A DNA stretch of 64,000 bases from Catellatospora tritici (GCF_019083965.1 NZ_JAHRCY010000006.1:372001-436000), one strand, 5' to 3'; shown: positions 17,318 to 25,625, counted from the stretch's first letter. Program-made: numbers and translations. Notes: generated by a model from the letters alone, not told the origin.

Positions 17318-20104
17318 ATGGGTACCAGGAGATCCAGGGCTGTCGGCGCCGTGCTGACGTCAGGACTGTTCATCATGGCCTCGCCGCTGGCCACCGCGGT
17401 CCCGGCCGCGGCGGCGGTGGCGGCGGGCGCGCCCGACGCACCGCAGATCACCGAGCCTGGTGTGGACAACATGCTGGTCAGCGCCGCCGACGTACACATG
17501 GAGACGGCCCCGTTCCACGACCCCGACGGCGACGCGCACCTGTGCAGCGACTGGGAGATCCGCACCGGCGCCGGTGAGCGGGTCTGGTACAGCAACTGCA
17601 TCGGTGGCACGCAGAAGGTGCATATCCACCTCGGCGACGGCATCTTCGAGGGCTCGCACGCGGGCCGTGCCGACCTCATCCCGGACAAGGACTACGAGGT
17701 CCGGGTGCGTTTCCGTGACAACAGCGGTGACCCGGCCACCGAGTGGAGCAGCTGGTCGGCGCGGCCGTTCCGGACCGCCACCGAGCGCAAGCCGCTGCCG
17801 GACGCGCCGCAGTGGATCGTCAAGCAGCCCGGCTACCGGGTCGAGGAGGTGGCCGGCGGCTTCCAGCTGCCGGTGGACATCGCGATGACCCCGGGCCACA
17901 CGGTCGACCCCGCCAAGCCGCTGTTCTACGTCAGCGAACTGTACGGCCAGATCAAGGTCGTCCGCGGTGACTTCTCGACCAGCACGTACGCCAAGAACCT
18001 GCTGAACTTCGACCCGAGCGGCGACTTTCCCGGCAGCGGCGAGATGGGCGTGTCCGGACTGGCCGTCGACCCCGCCACCGGCGACGTGTTCGCCGCGATG
18101 GTGTACGAGGACGACGGTGACATCCTGCCCAAGGTGGTGCGTTTCCACAGCACCGATGGCGGCCTCACCGCGGCCTCCTCGACCACCGTCATCCGGATGG
18201 ACAAGGAGCCGCAGAGCGCGTCGCACCAGATCTCGAACCTGAGCATCGGCCCCGACGGCAAGCTCTACGTGCACATGGGCGACGGCATGGACCCGGCACG
18301 CGCGCAGGACAAGAACTCCTACCGCGGCAAGATCCTGCGGATGAACCTGGACGGCTCGGCGCCCAGCGACAACCCGTTCTACGACAACTCCGACGGGATC
18401 GACTCACACGACTACATCTTCGCGTACGGCCTGCGCAACCCGTTCGGTGGCGCGTGGCGGGCCAGCGACGGCAAGCTGTACGAGGTGGAGAACGGGCCGG
18501 GCGCCAACGACCGGTTCGCCCGGGTGGACCGGGGCGCCGACTACGGCTGGGACGGCGACGCCACCGACATGAAGGACAGGGCGCTCTACAACTGGAGCAG
18601 TACGCACGCGCCGGTCGACATCACCTTCGCCGAGCCGACCGTGCACCACGCCTCCGGCTTCCCCGAGGACACCTGGGGGCACGCGTTCGTCTCCGAGAGC
18701 GGCCCGACGTACGCCTCCGGCCCGCAGGACAAGGGCAAGCGGGTGGTCGAGTTCGGGTTCACCGCCGACGGCTCGGTGACCGGCCCGAAGACCCTGGTCG
18801 AGTACAACGGCGGCGGCAAGACCACGGTCACCGGGATCACCGCCGGTCCGGACGGGATCTACTTCTCGGGGCTCTACCCCGACAGCGCAGCCGAGGGCCC
18901 GACCGGCAAGAGTGCCAAGATCTACCGCGTCCGGTACGTGCCGCAGCAGGCCGACGCGCCCGTGGTCGCCTACGCCGACCGCGACTTCAAGGGCGGCTTC
19001 CAGTCGTTCGGCGCCGGTGTCTCCGACGCCAGCAAGGGCGATCTGGCCGCGGTCGGCAACGACAAGATCAGCTCGCTGCGGGTGGCCCCCGGCTACCGGG
19101 CCGTGGTCTGCGCCGACGACAGCGCGGGCGGCCGCACCAACGCGGGCAACCTGGGCCTGTGCCGCTACTACGGCGCGGGCCAGCACAACTACGTCGGCGC
19201 CGACCTCAACGACAAGCCGTCGCTGATCGGTGTCATGTCGGCACCGACCCAGGGCGCGGGCGTCATCGTCTACCGGGGCGCCGATGGAACCGGCCCGTCG
19301 CAGTCGCTCGGCGTCGGCGGGTACGAGGCCACCGTGGGTGAACTCAGCCAGGTCGGCGACACCATGACCAGCTCACTCAAGGTCGCCGAGGGCTACCGGG
19401 CCGTGGTGTGCAAGAACGACCGCAGCGCCGGGCTCAACACCGGCGAGGTCGGCCCGTGCCGCTTCTTCGGCCCCGGCCAGTTCAACGTGGGTGCGGCGTT
19501 CGACAACCAGATCTCGCTCATCGCGGTCGGCGGACCCGCCGTCACCGCATTCAGCGACGCCGGGTTCTCCGGCAACCGCCAGGCGTTCGGCCCCGGCGTG
19601 TACGAGGCCAAGCCCGGCCAACTCAAGACGGTCGGCAACGACGCCATCACCTCGATCCGGGTCGAACCCGGCTACCACGTGGTGGCCTGCAACAGCGACA
19701 GCACCGGGCACAAGAACACCGGCGACCTCGGCCCCTGCTTCACGTACGGCGAGGGCAACCACTCGCTGGCGGGCCAGCCGCTGGACAACAGCATCTCGCT
19801 GCTGGCCGTGCAGGCCGGTCCGAGCAGCGGCACCCGGGTCACCGTGTACCGCGACAAGGACTTCAAGGGCGCCTCGACCAAGCTCGGCCCCGGCGTCTTC
19901 CAGTCCGGCAACCTCGGCACGGTCGGCAACGACCAGATCACCTCGCTGAAGGTGGCCTCGGGCACCCGCGCGGTGGTCTGCCGCCACGACAGCGCCAAGG
20001 GCGCCGCGGCGATCAGCCCGTGCCGCTTCTACGCCCCCGGCGACCACAAGAACGTCGGCAGCGACCTCAACGACGACATCTCCCTGGTCATCCTCGGGTC
20101 CTGA
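17318..20104 (+). CDS. secreted PQQ-type glucose/sorbosone dehydrogenase-like protein with four beta/gamma-crystallin-like repeats
   Basis: A 928-residue exported protein. It has a signal peptide (residues 1-36, hydrophobic core then AVPAAAAVAAGA) and an N-terminal Fn3-like region to about 160. A six-bladed propeller of the glucose/sorbosone dehydrogenase type follows (about 175-540; 'ISNLSIGPDGKLYVHMGDG', 'KILRMNLDGS', 'YGLRNPFG'). The C-terminal third is four related repeats starting near 547, 646, 739 and 840, each with a VGND-xI-S/T-S-L/I-x-V motif typical of crystallin or I36-type domains. It probably oxidises a sugar outside the cell. PQQ dependence is inferred from the fold only. Confidence 0.82.
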   Translation: MGTRRSRAVGAVLTSGLFIMASPLATAVPAAAAVAAGAPDAPQITEPGVDNMLVSAADVHMETAPFHDPDGDAHLCSDWEIRTGAGERVWYSNCIGGTQKVHIHLGDGIFEGSHAGRADLIPDKDYEVRVRFRDNSGDPATEWSSWSARPFRTATERKPLPDAPQWIVKQPGYRVEEVAGGFQLPVDIAMTPGHTVDPAKPLFYVSELYGQIKVVRGDFSTSTYAKNLLNFDPSGDFPGSGEMGVSGLAVDPATGDVFAAMVYEDDGDILPKVVRFHSTDGGLTAASSTTVIRMDKEPQSASHQISNLSIGPDGKLYVHMGDGMDPARAQDKNSYRGKILRMNLDGSAPSDNPFYDNSDGIDSHDYIFAYGLRNPFGGAWRASDGKLYEVENGPGANDRFARVDRGADYGWDGDATDMKDRALYNWSSTHAPVDITFAEPTVHHASGFPEDTWGHAFVSESGPTYASGPQDKGKRVVEFGFTADGSVTGPKTLVEYNGGGKTTVTGITAGPDGIYFSGLYPDSAAEGPTGKSAKIYRVRYVPQQADAPVVAYADRDFKGGFQSFGAGVSDASKGDLAAVGNDKISSLRVAPGYRAVVCADDSAGGRTNAGNLGLCRYYGAGQHNYVGADLNDKPSLIGVMSAPTQGAGVIVYRGADGTGPSQSLGVGGYEATVGELSQVGDTMTSSLKVAEGYRAVVCKNDRSAGLNTGEVGPCRFFGPGQFNVGAAFDNQISLIAVGGPAVTAFSDAGFSGNRQAFGPGVYEAKPGQLKTVGNDAITSIRVEPGYHVVACNSDSTGHKNTGDLGPCFTYGEGNHSLAGQPLDNSISLLAVQAGPSSGTRVTVYRDKDFKGASTKLGPGVFQSGNLGTVGNDQITSLKVASGTRAVVCRHDSAKGAAAISPCRFYAPGDHKNVGSDLNDDISLVILGS

Positions 20105-20119
20105 CGCCGTACGCACGCT

Positions 20120-20151
20120 GAAGGCCGGTGGTCGGGTGACCACCGGCCTTC
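20120..20151. terminator. bidirectional terminator hairpin
   Basis: Perfect 14-bp arms (GAAGGCCGGTGGTC and its complement) around a GGGT loop lie between the converging sugar dehydrogenase and desaturase genes. Confidence 0.75.
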
Positions 20152-20164
20152 ATGCTGTTCAGGT

Positions 20165-21106
20165 TCAGGCGGCGGCGCGGGCCGCGGCGCGGGCGCGCGA
20201 GGCGTCGCGCTTCTCCTCGAACCGGGTCGCGGCCTTGTCCAGCCCGACCAGGAACTCGGCCAGGTCCTCGCGGGCCTGCTCGCCGGCGGGGCCGAGGTCG
20301 GTGCGCTCCATGGCGCGCAGCTGGCGCAGCACCGGCTGCACCACCTCGTCGTGGTGGATGCGCAGGTCGTAGATGCCCGCCACGGCGATCTGCACCGACT
20401 TGCGGCCGAAGTTCTCGATCGTGTGGCCCGGCATCTGGAACTGCTTCACCACCCGCCGCACGGCGTCCATTGCCGCGTCGGGCGCCAGCTCGAACGCCGC
20501 GGTGAGCAGGTTCCGGTAGAAGAGCATGTGCAGGTTCTCGTCCGCGGCGACCTTGGCCAGCAGCTGGTCACAGATCGGGTCGCCGCTGATGCGACCGGTG
20601 TTGCGGTGCGAGACCCGGGTCGCCAGCTCCTGGAACGAGACATACGCCAGCGAGCCGAACAGGTCGGGGTGGTCGGCGGTGAAGCCGCCCTCCATGTGCG
20701 TCATCCGGGCGCGCTCCAGCGCGATCGGGTCCACGGCGCGGGTGACCAGCAGGTAGTCGCGGATCGCGGTGCCGTGCCGGCCCTCCTCGGCGGTCCAGCG
20801 GTGCACCCAGGTGCCCCAGGCGCCGTCGCGGCCGTACAGGGTGGCGATCTCGTGGTGGTAGCTGGGCAGGTTGTCCTCGGTGAGCAGGTTGACGATCAGC
20901 GAGGTGCGAGCCACGTCCGAGAGCTTCGACTGGCTGGGCTCCCACGCCTCGCCGCCGAGCACGCCGTCGAAGTCGGTGCCCTGGCTCCACGGGACGTACT
21001 CGTGTGGGAACCACTCCTTGGCCGTGGCCAGGTGCCGGTTGAGGTTGCTCTCGACCACCGGCTCCAGTTCTTTGAGCAGGGCAATCGTATCGGTGGTCTC
21101 GGTCAT
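20165..21106 (-). CDS. acyl-ACP desaturase (soluble diiron fatty acid desaturase)
   Basis: A 313-residue member of the plant stearoyl-ACP desaturase-like family, which introduces a double bond into acyl-ACP chains using a diiron centre. The two iron-binding motifs are visible as TAEEGRHG (EExxH) and ADENLHMLF (DExxH). Helical core segments surround them, and the C-terminus ends in an alanine/arginine-rich tail. Length is normal for actinobacterial DesA-type enzymes. It lies downstream of an acyltransferase gene on the same strand, and a double operator-like palindrome sits just before its start, so expression is probably controlled by a fatty acid-sensing repressor encoded elsewhere. Confidence 0.9.
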   Translation of the reverse strand: MTETTDTIALLKELEPVVESNLNRHLATAKEWFPHEYVPWSQGTDFDGVLGGEAWEPSQSKLSDVARTSLIVNLLTEDNLPSYHHEIATLYGRDGAWGTWVHRWTAEEGRHGTAIRDYLLVTRAVDPIALERARMTHMEGGFTADHPDLFGSLAYVSFQELATRVSHRNTGRISGDPICDQLLAKVAADENLHMLFYRNLLTAAFELAPDAAMDAVRRVVKQFQMPGHTIENFGRKSVQIAVAGIYDLRIHHDEVVQPVLRQLRAMERTDLGPAGEQAREDLAEFLVGLDKAATRFEEKRDASRARAAARAAA

Positions 21107-21131
21107 GCGCAGTCCTCCTGAGGTTCCAGAC

Positions 21132-21159
21132 TACGGTACCGTAACCTACGGTGCCGTAG
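21132..21159. promoter_or_regulatory. tandem operator-like palindromes before the desaturase gene
   Basis: TACGGTACCGTA (21132-21143) is a perfect palindrome and CTACGGTGCCGTAG (21146-21159) a near-perfect one, with centres 15 bp apart. They fill the 53-base gap between the acyltransferase stop and the desaturase start. This layout suits cooperative binding of a TetR-type repressor; no such gene is in the window. Confidence 0.65.
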
Positions 21160-21888
21160 CTAGTCGTCCTCGGCTTCCTCGATCGACTGGGGCTCCGGAG
21201 CGCTCCCGCCCAGGTGAGCGGGCAGCCACCAGGAATCCTCCGGGCCGCGCGGCTTGTCCGGATACTGCTCCTGTGCCCGGTCCAGCAGCGCCTTCATCCG
21301 CAACCGTAGCTCGGCCGCGACCTCGTCCTGCTTGTCTCGGCGGCCCGGGTGCATCGGCTCACCGACCAGGATCGTCACCGGGATGTTGCGCTGGAGCAGG
21401 TGGCGCGGGCGCCCCTTGGTCCAGAACCGCTGGGTGCCCCACAGCGCCATCGGGATCAGCGGCACTCCGGTGGTGGCCGCCAGCCGCGCCGCCCCGCTCT
21501 TGATGTCCTTCACCGTGAACGACTGGTCGATCGTGGCCTCCGGGAACACCCCGACCACCTCGCCCGACTTCAACGCCGCCAGCGCCGCCTTGTACGACGA
21601 CAGCCCCGCGTCCCGGTCCACCGGGATGTGGTGCATCCCCCGCATCAGCGGCCCCGCGTACCGGTTGTCGAAGATCTCCTTCTTGGCCATGAAGCGCACC
21701 AGCCGCCGCGACGGCCAGGCGCCGAACCCGGCGAAGATGAAGTCCAGGTAGCTGATGTGGTTGCTGGCCAGCACCGCCCCGCCAGAGGTGGGCACGTGCT
21801 CGGCCCCCTCGACCGTGATCCGCATGGAGAGCAGGCGGAACGAGGCCTTCGCGAGGGCGATCACCGGCGGGTAAATGCGGTCCGACAT
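21160..21888 (-). CDS. 1-acylglycerol-3-phosphate acyltransferase (PlsC-like)
   Basis: A 242-residue lysophospholipid acyltransferase starting at MSDRIYPPVIALAKASFRLL. The catalytic HX4D motif is SNHISYLD, and the glycerophosphate-binding motif is FPEATID, a variant of FPEGT. A hydrophobic N-terminal helix suggests membrane association. A longer frame with 39 more residues begins inside repeat C and is arginine/glycine-rich; it is rejected. It would esterify the second position of phosphatidic acid precursors, and its position next to the desaturase suggests joint control of membrane lipid composition. Confidence 0.85.
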   Translation of the reverse strand: MSDRIYPPVIALAKASFRLLSMRITVEGAEHVPTSGGAVLASNHISYLDFIFAGFGAWPSRRLVRFMAKKEIFDNRYAGPLMRGMHHIPVDRDAGLSSYKAALAALKSGEVVGVFPEATIDQSFTVKDIKSGAARLAATTGVPLIPMALWGTQRFWTKGRPRHLLQRNIPVTILVGEPMHPGRRDKQDEVAAELRLRMKALLDRAQEQYPDKPRGPEDSWWLPAHLGGSAPEPQSIEEAEDD

Positions 21889-21968
21889 GGCGTAACAGTA
21901 GAGGGACCCCCCACCCCGCCCCGCGCGGGGCGCGACCCTCGCGCGCCCCACCCGGTCCAAGGCCACCG

Positions 21969-22027
21969 AAGTTGCCGGGCAATCGGGCGTATCTTGCGGG
22001 CTCATTCGCCCGATTGCCCGGCAACTT
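21969..22027. repeat. family C palindromic element, copy 1
   Basis: Perfect 21-bp arms (21969-21989 and 22007-22027; AAGTTGCCGGGCAAT... core) enclose a 17-base loop beginning TATCTTG and ending CTCATT. The copy at 25485 has the same length and nearly the same loop. It lies between the acyltransferase start and the ArsR gene end. Confidence 0.88.
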
Positions 22028-22071
22028 GCGTGGTGTCAGCGCGGTGTCCGCGCGGGTGGCGGGCGCGCTGG

Positions 22072-22629
22072 TCAGCGCGGGAGGCCGGAGACGATCACGC
22101 TGACGGTGCGGGCGTCGGGGGCGGCCGCGTCCTGGGCGACCAGTTCGTCGACGTGGGCGTAGAAGCGCTGCCAGAGGTGGTTGAGGGAGGTCGGGGTCAG
22201 GCGGACGACCAGGTCGCCGACGCCGCTCGCCTCGATCCACTCGGTGGGCAGGGTGGTTTCGGCTGCCTCGTACGCCCGGATGTCGGCCGCCAAGGTCTCA
22301 ACCTGCTGCCGCCGGATCACCGCGACCGCCTCGCGGCCCTGCGCGCTGCCCGCCATGGCCACCGGGTCCCAGTCGGTGAGCCGGTGCACGGCCTGCCAGC
22401 GCTTGGCGCGCGGGTGGCCGGGCTCGCCCGCCTCGGCGATGAACCCGAACTCGGCGAGCTTGCGCAGGTGGTAGCTGGTGGAGCCGGTGTCGGTGCCGAA
22501 ACGCTGGGCCAGCTCGGTCGCGGTGGCGGGGCCGTGTTCGCGCAGTGCCCCGAGCAGCTGTACCCGCAGCGGGTGGGCCAGGGCGCGGAACTCGTCCACG
22601 TTGGCGATCTGCCGGATGTCATCACTCAT
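22072..22629 (-). CDS. ArsR-family winged-helix transcriptional regulator
   Basis: A 185-residue DNA-binding protein starting MSDDIRQIANVDEFRALAHP. The N-terminal half is a winged helix (VQLLGALREHGPATATELAQ ... STSYHLRKLAEFGFI) of the ArsR type. The C-terminal half is a possible effector or dimerisation region; no metal-binding cysteine cluster is visible, so it is probably not a metal sensor. The longer upstream frame translates the operator palindrome and repeat D and is not coding. It probably represses itself through the 36-base dyad just upstream. Confidence 0.82.
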   Translation of the reverse strand: MSDDIRQIANVDEFRALAHPLRVQLLGALREHGPATATELAQRFGTDTGSTSYHLRKLAEFGFIAEAGEPGHPRAKRWQAVHRLTDWDPVAMAGSAQGREAVAVIRRQQVETLAADIRAYEAAETTLPTEWIEASGVGDLVVRLTPTSLNHLWQRFYAHVDELVAQDAAAPDARTVSVIVSGLPR

Positions 22630-22644
22630 GCCGTCGAGCCTAGC

Positions 22645-22680
22645 CTTGCAGAATTTTGTTTGCAAACAGAATTCTGCAAG
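22645..22680. promoter_or_regulatory. 36-base operator dyad of the ArsR gene
   Basis: Half-sites 22645-22662 and 22663-22680 are complementary over 18 bp with a single mismatch. They include CTTGCAGAATT and its complement plus a central GTTTGCAAAC. The dyad is AT-richer than its surroundings and begins 15 bases upstream of the ArsR start codon, which is a typical autoregulatory position. Confidence 0.7.
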
Positions 22681-22781
22681 CTGTCTACCTGGGTAGACGA
22701 GTTCGAGTGGCGGCGTTTTGGCGTGAACGCGCGGGGCCGGTCCCCGAACTGCGGCGGCGGCCGCGCGGTGTCGGGTCGTGA

Positions 22782-22842
22782 ATCGATCACGGCGCCAGGG
22801 TGGGGACACGCCGTCGAACCCGACCATAAGTTCATGATCAAC
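22782..22842. repeat. family D 61-bp element, copy 1
   Basis: Matches the copies at 47660 and 48253 over its full 61 bases, with GGGACACGCCGTCGAACC and TTCATGATC best conserved. It is the most diverged of the three. It sits in the 304-base ArsR-PadR intergenic region, which otherwise holds the two operator candidates. Confidence 0.75.
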
Positions 22843-22896
22843 CGGGGTGGGGGGATGCTGTGGGGCGGCAGTAGTTGGCGGAGGAATAGTTGATGC

Positions 22897-22930
22897 TGAC
22901 TAGTCGGATGTGTATAGTCGGGACTGACTA
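22897..22930. promoter_or_regulatory. candidate PadR promoter/operator
   Basis: Repeated AGTC/GACT half-sites (GACTAGTC, AGTCGGGACT) surround a TATAGT -10-like hexamer at 22913-22918, and end 3 bases before the PadR start at 22934. Autorepression by PadR is plausible. A start this close to the -10 would give a very short or leaderless transcript. Confidence 0.45.
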
Positions 22931-22933
22931 AGG

Positions 22934-23542
22934 ATGATGGACGTGGTTGAGAAGCGGCGGAAGGTGGGGAATCCACTGGCACTGGCGGTGCTGGCGGAGA
23001 TGATCATCGAGCCGATGCATCCGTACGAGATGGGGCGACGCCTGCAGGAGCACGGCAAGGACCGCAACATCAAGTACAACCGAAGCTCGCTCTACATGGT
23101 GGTGGAACAGCTGGTGAAGGCCGGGTTCATCGCCGAGCGGGAGACCGTTCGCGACACCCAGCGGCCGGAACGGACCGTCTACGCGATCACCGACGCGGGG
23201 CGGGCCGAGTTCTACGACTGGATGCGCGAACTGGTCGCCGTGCCCAAACAGGAGTTCCCGCAGTTCGGGGTGGCTCTGTCACTGCTCAGCGCGCTGCCGC
23301 CCGAGGAGGCGGTGACGCTGCTGCAGCGGCGGCTGACCGCGCTGACCGCGCAGCTCGACGAGGTCACCGGCCTGCTCAAGGACTCGACCGAGCAGGGCCT
23401 GGCGTGGATCTTCCTGGTGGAGGAGGAGTACCGGCGGGTCATGCTCGACGCCGAGCGCCGTCTCGTCACCGACATCGTCCAGTCGCTCCAGCAGCCGGAG
23501 TACGTCCGGCAGTGGCACGAGGTGATGGGGAGACACACATGA
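22934..23542 (+). CDS. PadR-family transcriptional regulator
   Basis: A 202-residue repressor. The PadR winged helix covers about residues 14-95 (PLALAVLAEMIIEPMHPYEM ... SSLYMVVEQLVKAGFI ... RTVYAITDAGRAEF). The C-terminal Vir-type helical dimerisation region follows. PadR proteins usually control an adjacent efflux or detoxification gene. Here the stop overlaps the start of a flavin monooxygenase, so the two are translationally coupled and the enzyme or its substrate is likely the controlled function. The ATG at 22934 is used; a GTG three codons later is possible. Confidence 0.88.
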   Translation: MMDVVEKRRKVGNPLALAVLAEMIIEPMHPYEMGRRLQEHGKDRNIKYNRSSLYMVVEQLVKAGFIAERETVRDTQRPERTVYAITDAGRAEFYDWMRELVAVPKQEFPQFGVALSLLSALPPEEAVTLLQRRLTALTAQLDEVTGLLKDSTEQGLAWIFLVEEEYRRVMLDAERRLVTDIVQSLQQPEYVRQWHEVMGRHT

Positions 23543-24735
23543 CGGCAGCCAGGACCGCGCTGGTGATCGGGGGCGGCATCGCCGGTCCGGTGACCGCGCT
23601 CGCGCTGCGCCGGGCCGGGATCGAGGCGACGGTGTTCGAGGCGTACGCCGACACGGCCGAAGGCGTCGGCGGCATCCTGATGGTCGCGCCCAACGGCCTG
23701 GCCGCGTTCGACGTGCTCGGCCTGGCCGACGCGGTCAACGCGGCCGGGCAGCTGATGCCCGGCATGGCCATCGTGGACGCGGGCACGGGCCAGGACATGA
23801 TGGCCTTCGGCGGCGTGCCCGGCCTACCGCCGAGCCGGGTCGTCTGGCGCGGCGACCTGCACCGCCTGCTGCACGAGGCCGCCACCGCGCAGGGCATCCG
23901 CGTCGAGTACGGCCGCCGCCTGGTCTCCGTCGACGAGTCCCCGTACGGCGTGACCGCCCACTTCGCCGACGGTTCCAGCGCGAGCGCCGACCTCCTGATC
24001 GGCGCCGACGGCATCCGCTCCACCGTGCGTGGCCTGATCGACCCGGCCGCCCCCGGCCCGAGGTACGTCGGTCTGCAGTCGTTCGCCGGGTACGGCGGCC
24101 CGGGAGCCGACAGCGACGGGCTGATGCGCTTCGCGCAGGGAAAACGCTCGTTTCTGGGGTATTGGACGCAGCCCGACGGCCAGGTCGGCTGGTTCAGCAA
24201 CATGCCGTACGAGCAGCCGCTGACGCTGGCGCAGGCCCGCGCGGTCCCGGCCGCTACGTGGCTGGCCCGGCTGCGCGACCTGCACGCAGACGACCTGCCC
24301 GCCCGCGAGCTGCTGCGCCACGCGACCGAGGACTCCTTCTTCGTGTTCGGCCCGTCGGAGATCATGCCGTCGGTGCCCCGCTGGTATCGCGACCGGATGG
24401 TGCTGGTCGGCGACTCCGCGCACGCCCCGTCCTCCAGCTCCGGCCAGGGCGCGTCGCTGGCCGTCGAGAGCGCCCTGCACCTGGCCCGCTGCCTGCGCGA
24501 CCGGCCCGACCTGCCCAGCGCCTTCGCCGCGTACGAGCGGCTGCGCCGTCCCCGGGTGGCGCGGGTGGCCGCGTTCGCCGAGCGCCAGAACAACCGCAAG
24601 GCCGCCGGTCCGGTCGGGCAGGTGGTGTTCCGCGCGATCGCGCCGCTGATGATGCGTACGGTGCTCACTCCGAAGCGGATGTTCGGCTGGATGCACGGCT
24701 ACCGCATCGACTGGGACGCCCCGGTCACCGGGTAA
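23539..24735 (+). CDS. FAD-dependent aromatic-ring-hydroxylase-type monooxygenase
   Basis: A 398-residue class A flavin monooxygenase. Motifs are the N-terminal FAD-binding LVIGGGIAGPVTALALRRAG with the following acidic residue (VFEAY), the LLIGADGIRSTVR (DG) motif and the VLVGDSAHAPSSSSGQGASL (GD) motif. No signal peptide is present. It is coupled to the PadR regulator by an ATGA overlap. Relatives hydroxylate antibiotics such as tetracycline or other aromatic compounds; the substrate cannot be read from sequence. Its stop codon lies in the first unit of a 19-base tandem repeat. Confidence 0.87.
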   Translation: MTAARTALVIGGGIAGPVTALALRRAGIEATVFEAYADTAEGVGGILMVAPNGLAAFDVLGLADAVNAAGQLMPGMAIVDAGTGQDMMAFGGVPGLPPSRVVWRGDLHRLLHEAATAQGIRVEYGRRLVSVDESPYGVTAHFADGSSASADLLIGADGIRSTVRGLIDPAAPGPRYVGLQSFAGYGGPGADSDGLMRFAQGKRSFLGYWTQPDGQVGWFSNMPYEQPLTLAQARAVPAATWLARLRDLHADDLPARELLRHATEDSFFVFGPSEIMPSVPRWYRDRMVLVGDSAHAPSSSSGQGASLAVESALHLARCLRDRPDLPSAFAAYERLRRPRVARVAAFAERQNNRKAAGPVGQVVFRAIAPLMMRTVLTPKRMFGWMHGYRIDWDAPVTG

Positions 24736-24789
24736 CCGGCTTGGCACCGGGTAACCGGCTTGGCACCGGGTAACCGGCTTGGCACCGGT
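24726..24789. repeat. 19-base tandem repeat overlapping a stop codon
   Basis: Three exact units (CACCGGGTAACCGGCTTGG at 24726, 24745 and 24764) plus a partial fourth. The first unit contains the TAA stop of the monooxygenase, and the others place the same TAA in the 3' region. Confidence 0.9.
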
Positions 24790-24815
24790 GGTGGGCTGCG
24801 GCGACACTGTCCGGC

Positions 24816-25379
24816 GTGACCCCGCAGTCCGCCGCCGACGTCCTCGCCCTACGCGCCACCGGTGCCCGGGTGCGCTACCTGTACTTCTGGGGCCACCGGC
24901 CCGAGCCCGACGGCAGCCTCGGTCGCGGCTGCCTGAGCCAGTGGTGGCCGGTCGAGTTCACGGCCGACGGCGAGACCTTCGCCAGTGCCGAGCACTACAT
25001 GATGTGGCGCAAGGCGGTGCTGTTCCGCGACGCGACCGCCGCCGCGAAGATCCTCACCGCGGACCATCCGGCCCAGGCCAAGGCGTTCGGCCGCGAGGTC
25101 CGCCGCTTCGACGACGAGGTGTGGCGGCAGCACCGCTTCGACATCGTCCTGTCCGCGAGCCTGGCCAAGTTCGGCCAGCACGACGACCTGCGCGCCTACC
25201 TGATCGGCACCGGTGAGCGGGTGCTGGTCGAGGCGAGCCCACTGGACGCGGTCTGGGGCATCGGCGTGGCGGCCGACGACCGCCGCGCCGCCGATCCGGC
25301 CGCCTGGCCCGGCCTCAACCTCCTCGGCTTCGCCCTCATGCGTGCCCGCACCCTCCTCCGCGATACCCCCACCCCCTGA
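24816..25379 (+). CDS. NADAR-domain protein (YbiA/DUF1768-like N-glycosidase family)
   Basis: A 187-residue single-domain protein with a GTG start. The NADAR pattern is clear: LYFWGHRP, LSQWWPVEFTADGETFASAEHYMMWRKAVLF, AKAFGREVRRFDDEVWRQHRFDIVL and LVEASPLDAVWGIG. Known members act on riboflavin-pathway intermediates or remove ADP-ribose from guanosine in nucleic acids, and some sit in phage-defence or ADP-ribosylation systems. No partner gene is adjacent here. The family is certain and the reaction is not. It is followed by a C-rich degenerate repeat (25380-25475). Confidence 0.85.
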   Translation: MTPQSAADVLALRATGARVRYLYFWGHRPEPDGSLGRGCLSQWWPVEFTADGETFASAEHYMMWRKAVLFRDATAAAKILTADHPAQAKAFGREVRRFDDEVWRQHRFDIVLSASLAKFGQHDDLRAYLIGTGERVLVEASPLDAVWGIGVAADDRRAADPAAWPGLNLLGFALMRARTLLRDTPTP

Positions 25380-25475
25380 CGCCCCACCCCGCGCCACCTC
25401 GCCCCACGCCACCTCGCCCCGCCCCGCGTCGCCCCGCGTCGCCCCGCCCGCGTCGCCCCGCCGGGCGGGCGGGCG
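25380..25475. repeat. degenerate C-rich tandem repeat
   Basis: Repeated variants of CGTCGCCCCGC and GCCACCTCGCCCC follow the NADAR stop and end in a G-rich GGGCGGGCGGGCG. No gene is visible in 25380-25614 apart from these repeats and element C. Confidence 0.6.
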
Positions 25476-25484
25476 TTGATCTTC

Positions 25485-25543
25485 AAGTTGCCGGGCAGTC
25501 GTGCGTATCTTGGGGACTCATTCGCCCGATTGCCAGGCAACTT
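25485..25543. repeat. family C palindromic element, copy 2
   Basis: It has the same 59-base layout as the copy at 21969, with arms 25485-25505 and 25523-25543. The 17-base loop differs at only two positions. The arms carry three mismatches, so this copy is more decayed. Confidence 0.85.
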
Positions 25544-25625
25544 GCGTGACCTTGAGGGGTGGGCGCGTGACCTTGAGGGGTGGTGGGGGTGGTGGGTGGG
25601 GTTAGCGGGTGGGGTTAGCGGGTGA
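25544..25625. repeat. G-rich tandem repeats covering the GntR stop codon
   Basis: Two units of GCGTGACCTTGAGGGGTGG are followed by two units of a GGGTTAGCGGGTG type. The last of these contain the complement of the TAA stop of the minus-strand GntR gene, so the end of the gene has been duplicated. Confidence 0.65.

Noticed and set aside
22630..22827. An N-terminal extension of the ArsR regulator to 22827
   Set aside because: The added residues translate the operator dyad and repeat D. The start at 22629 places the winged helix at the usual distance.
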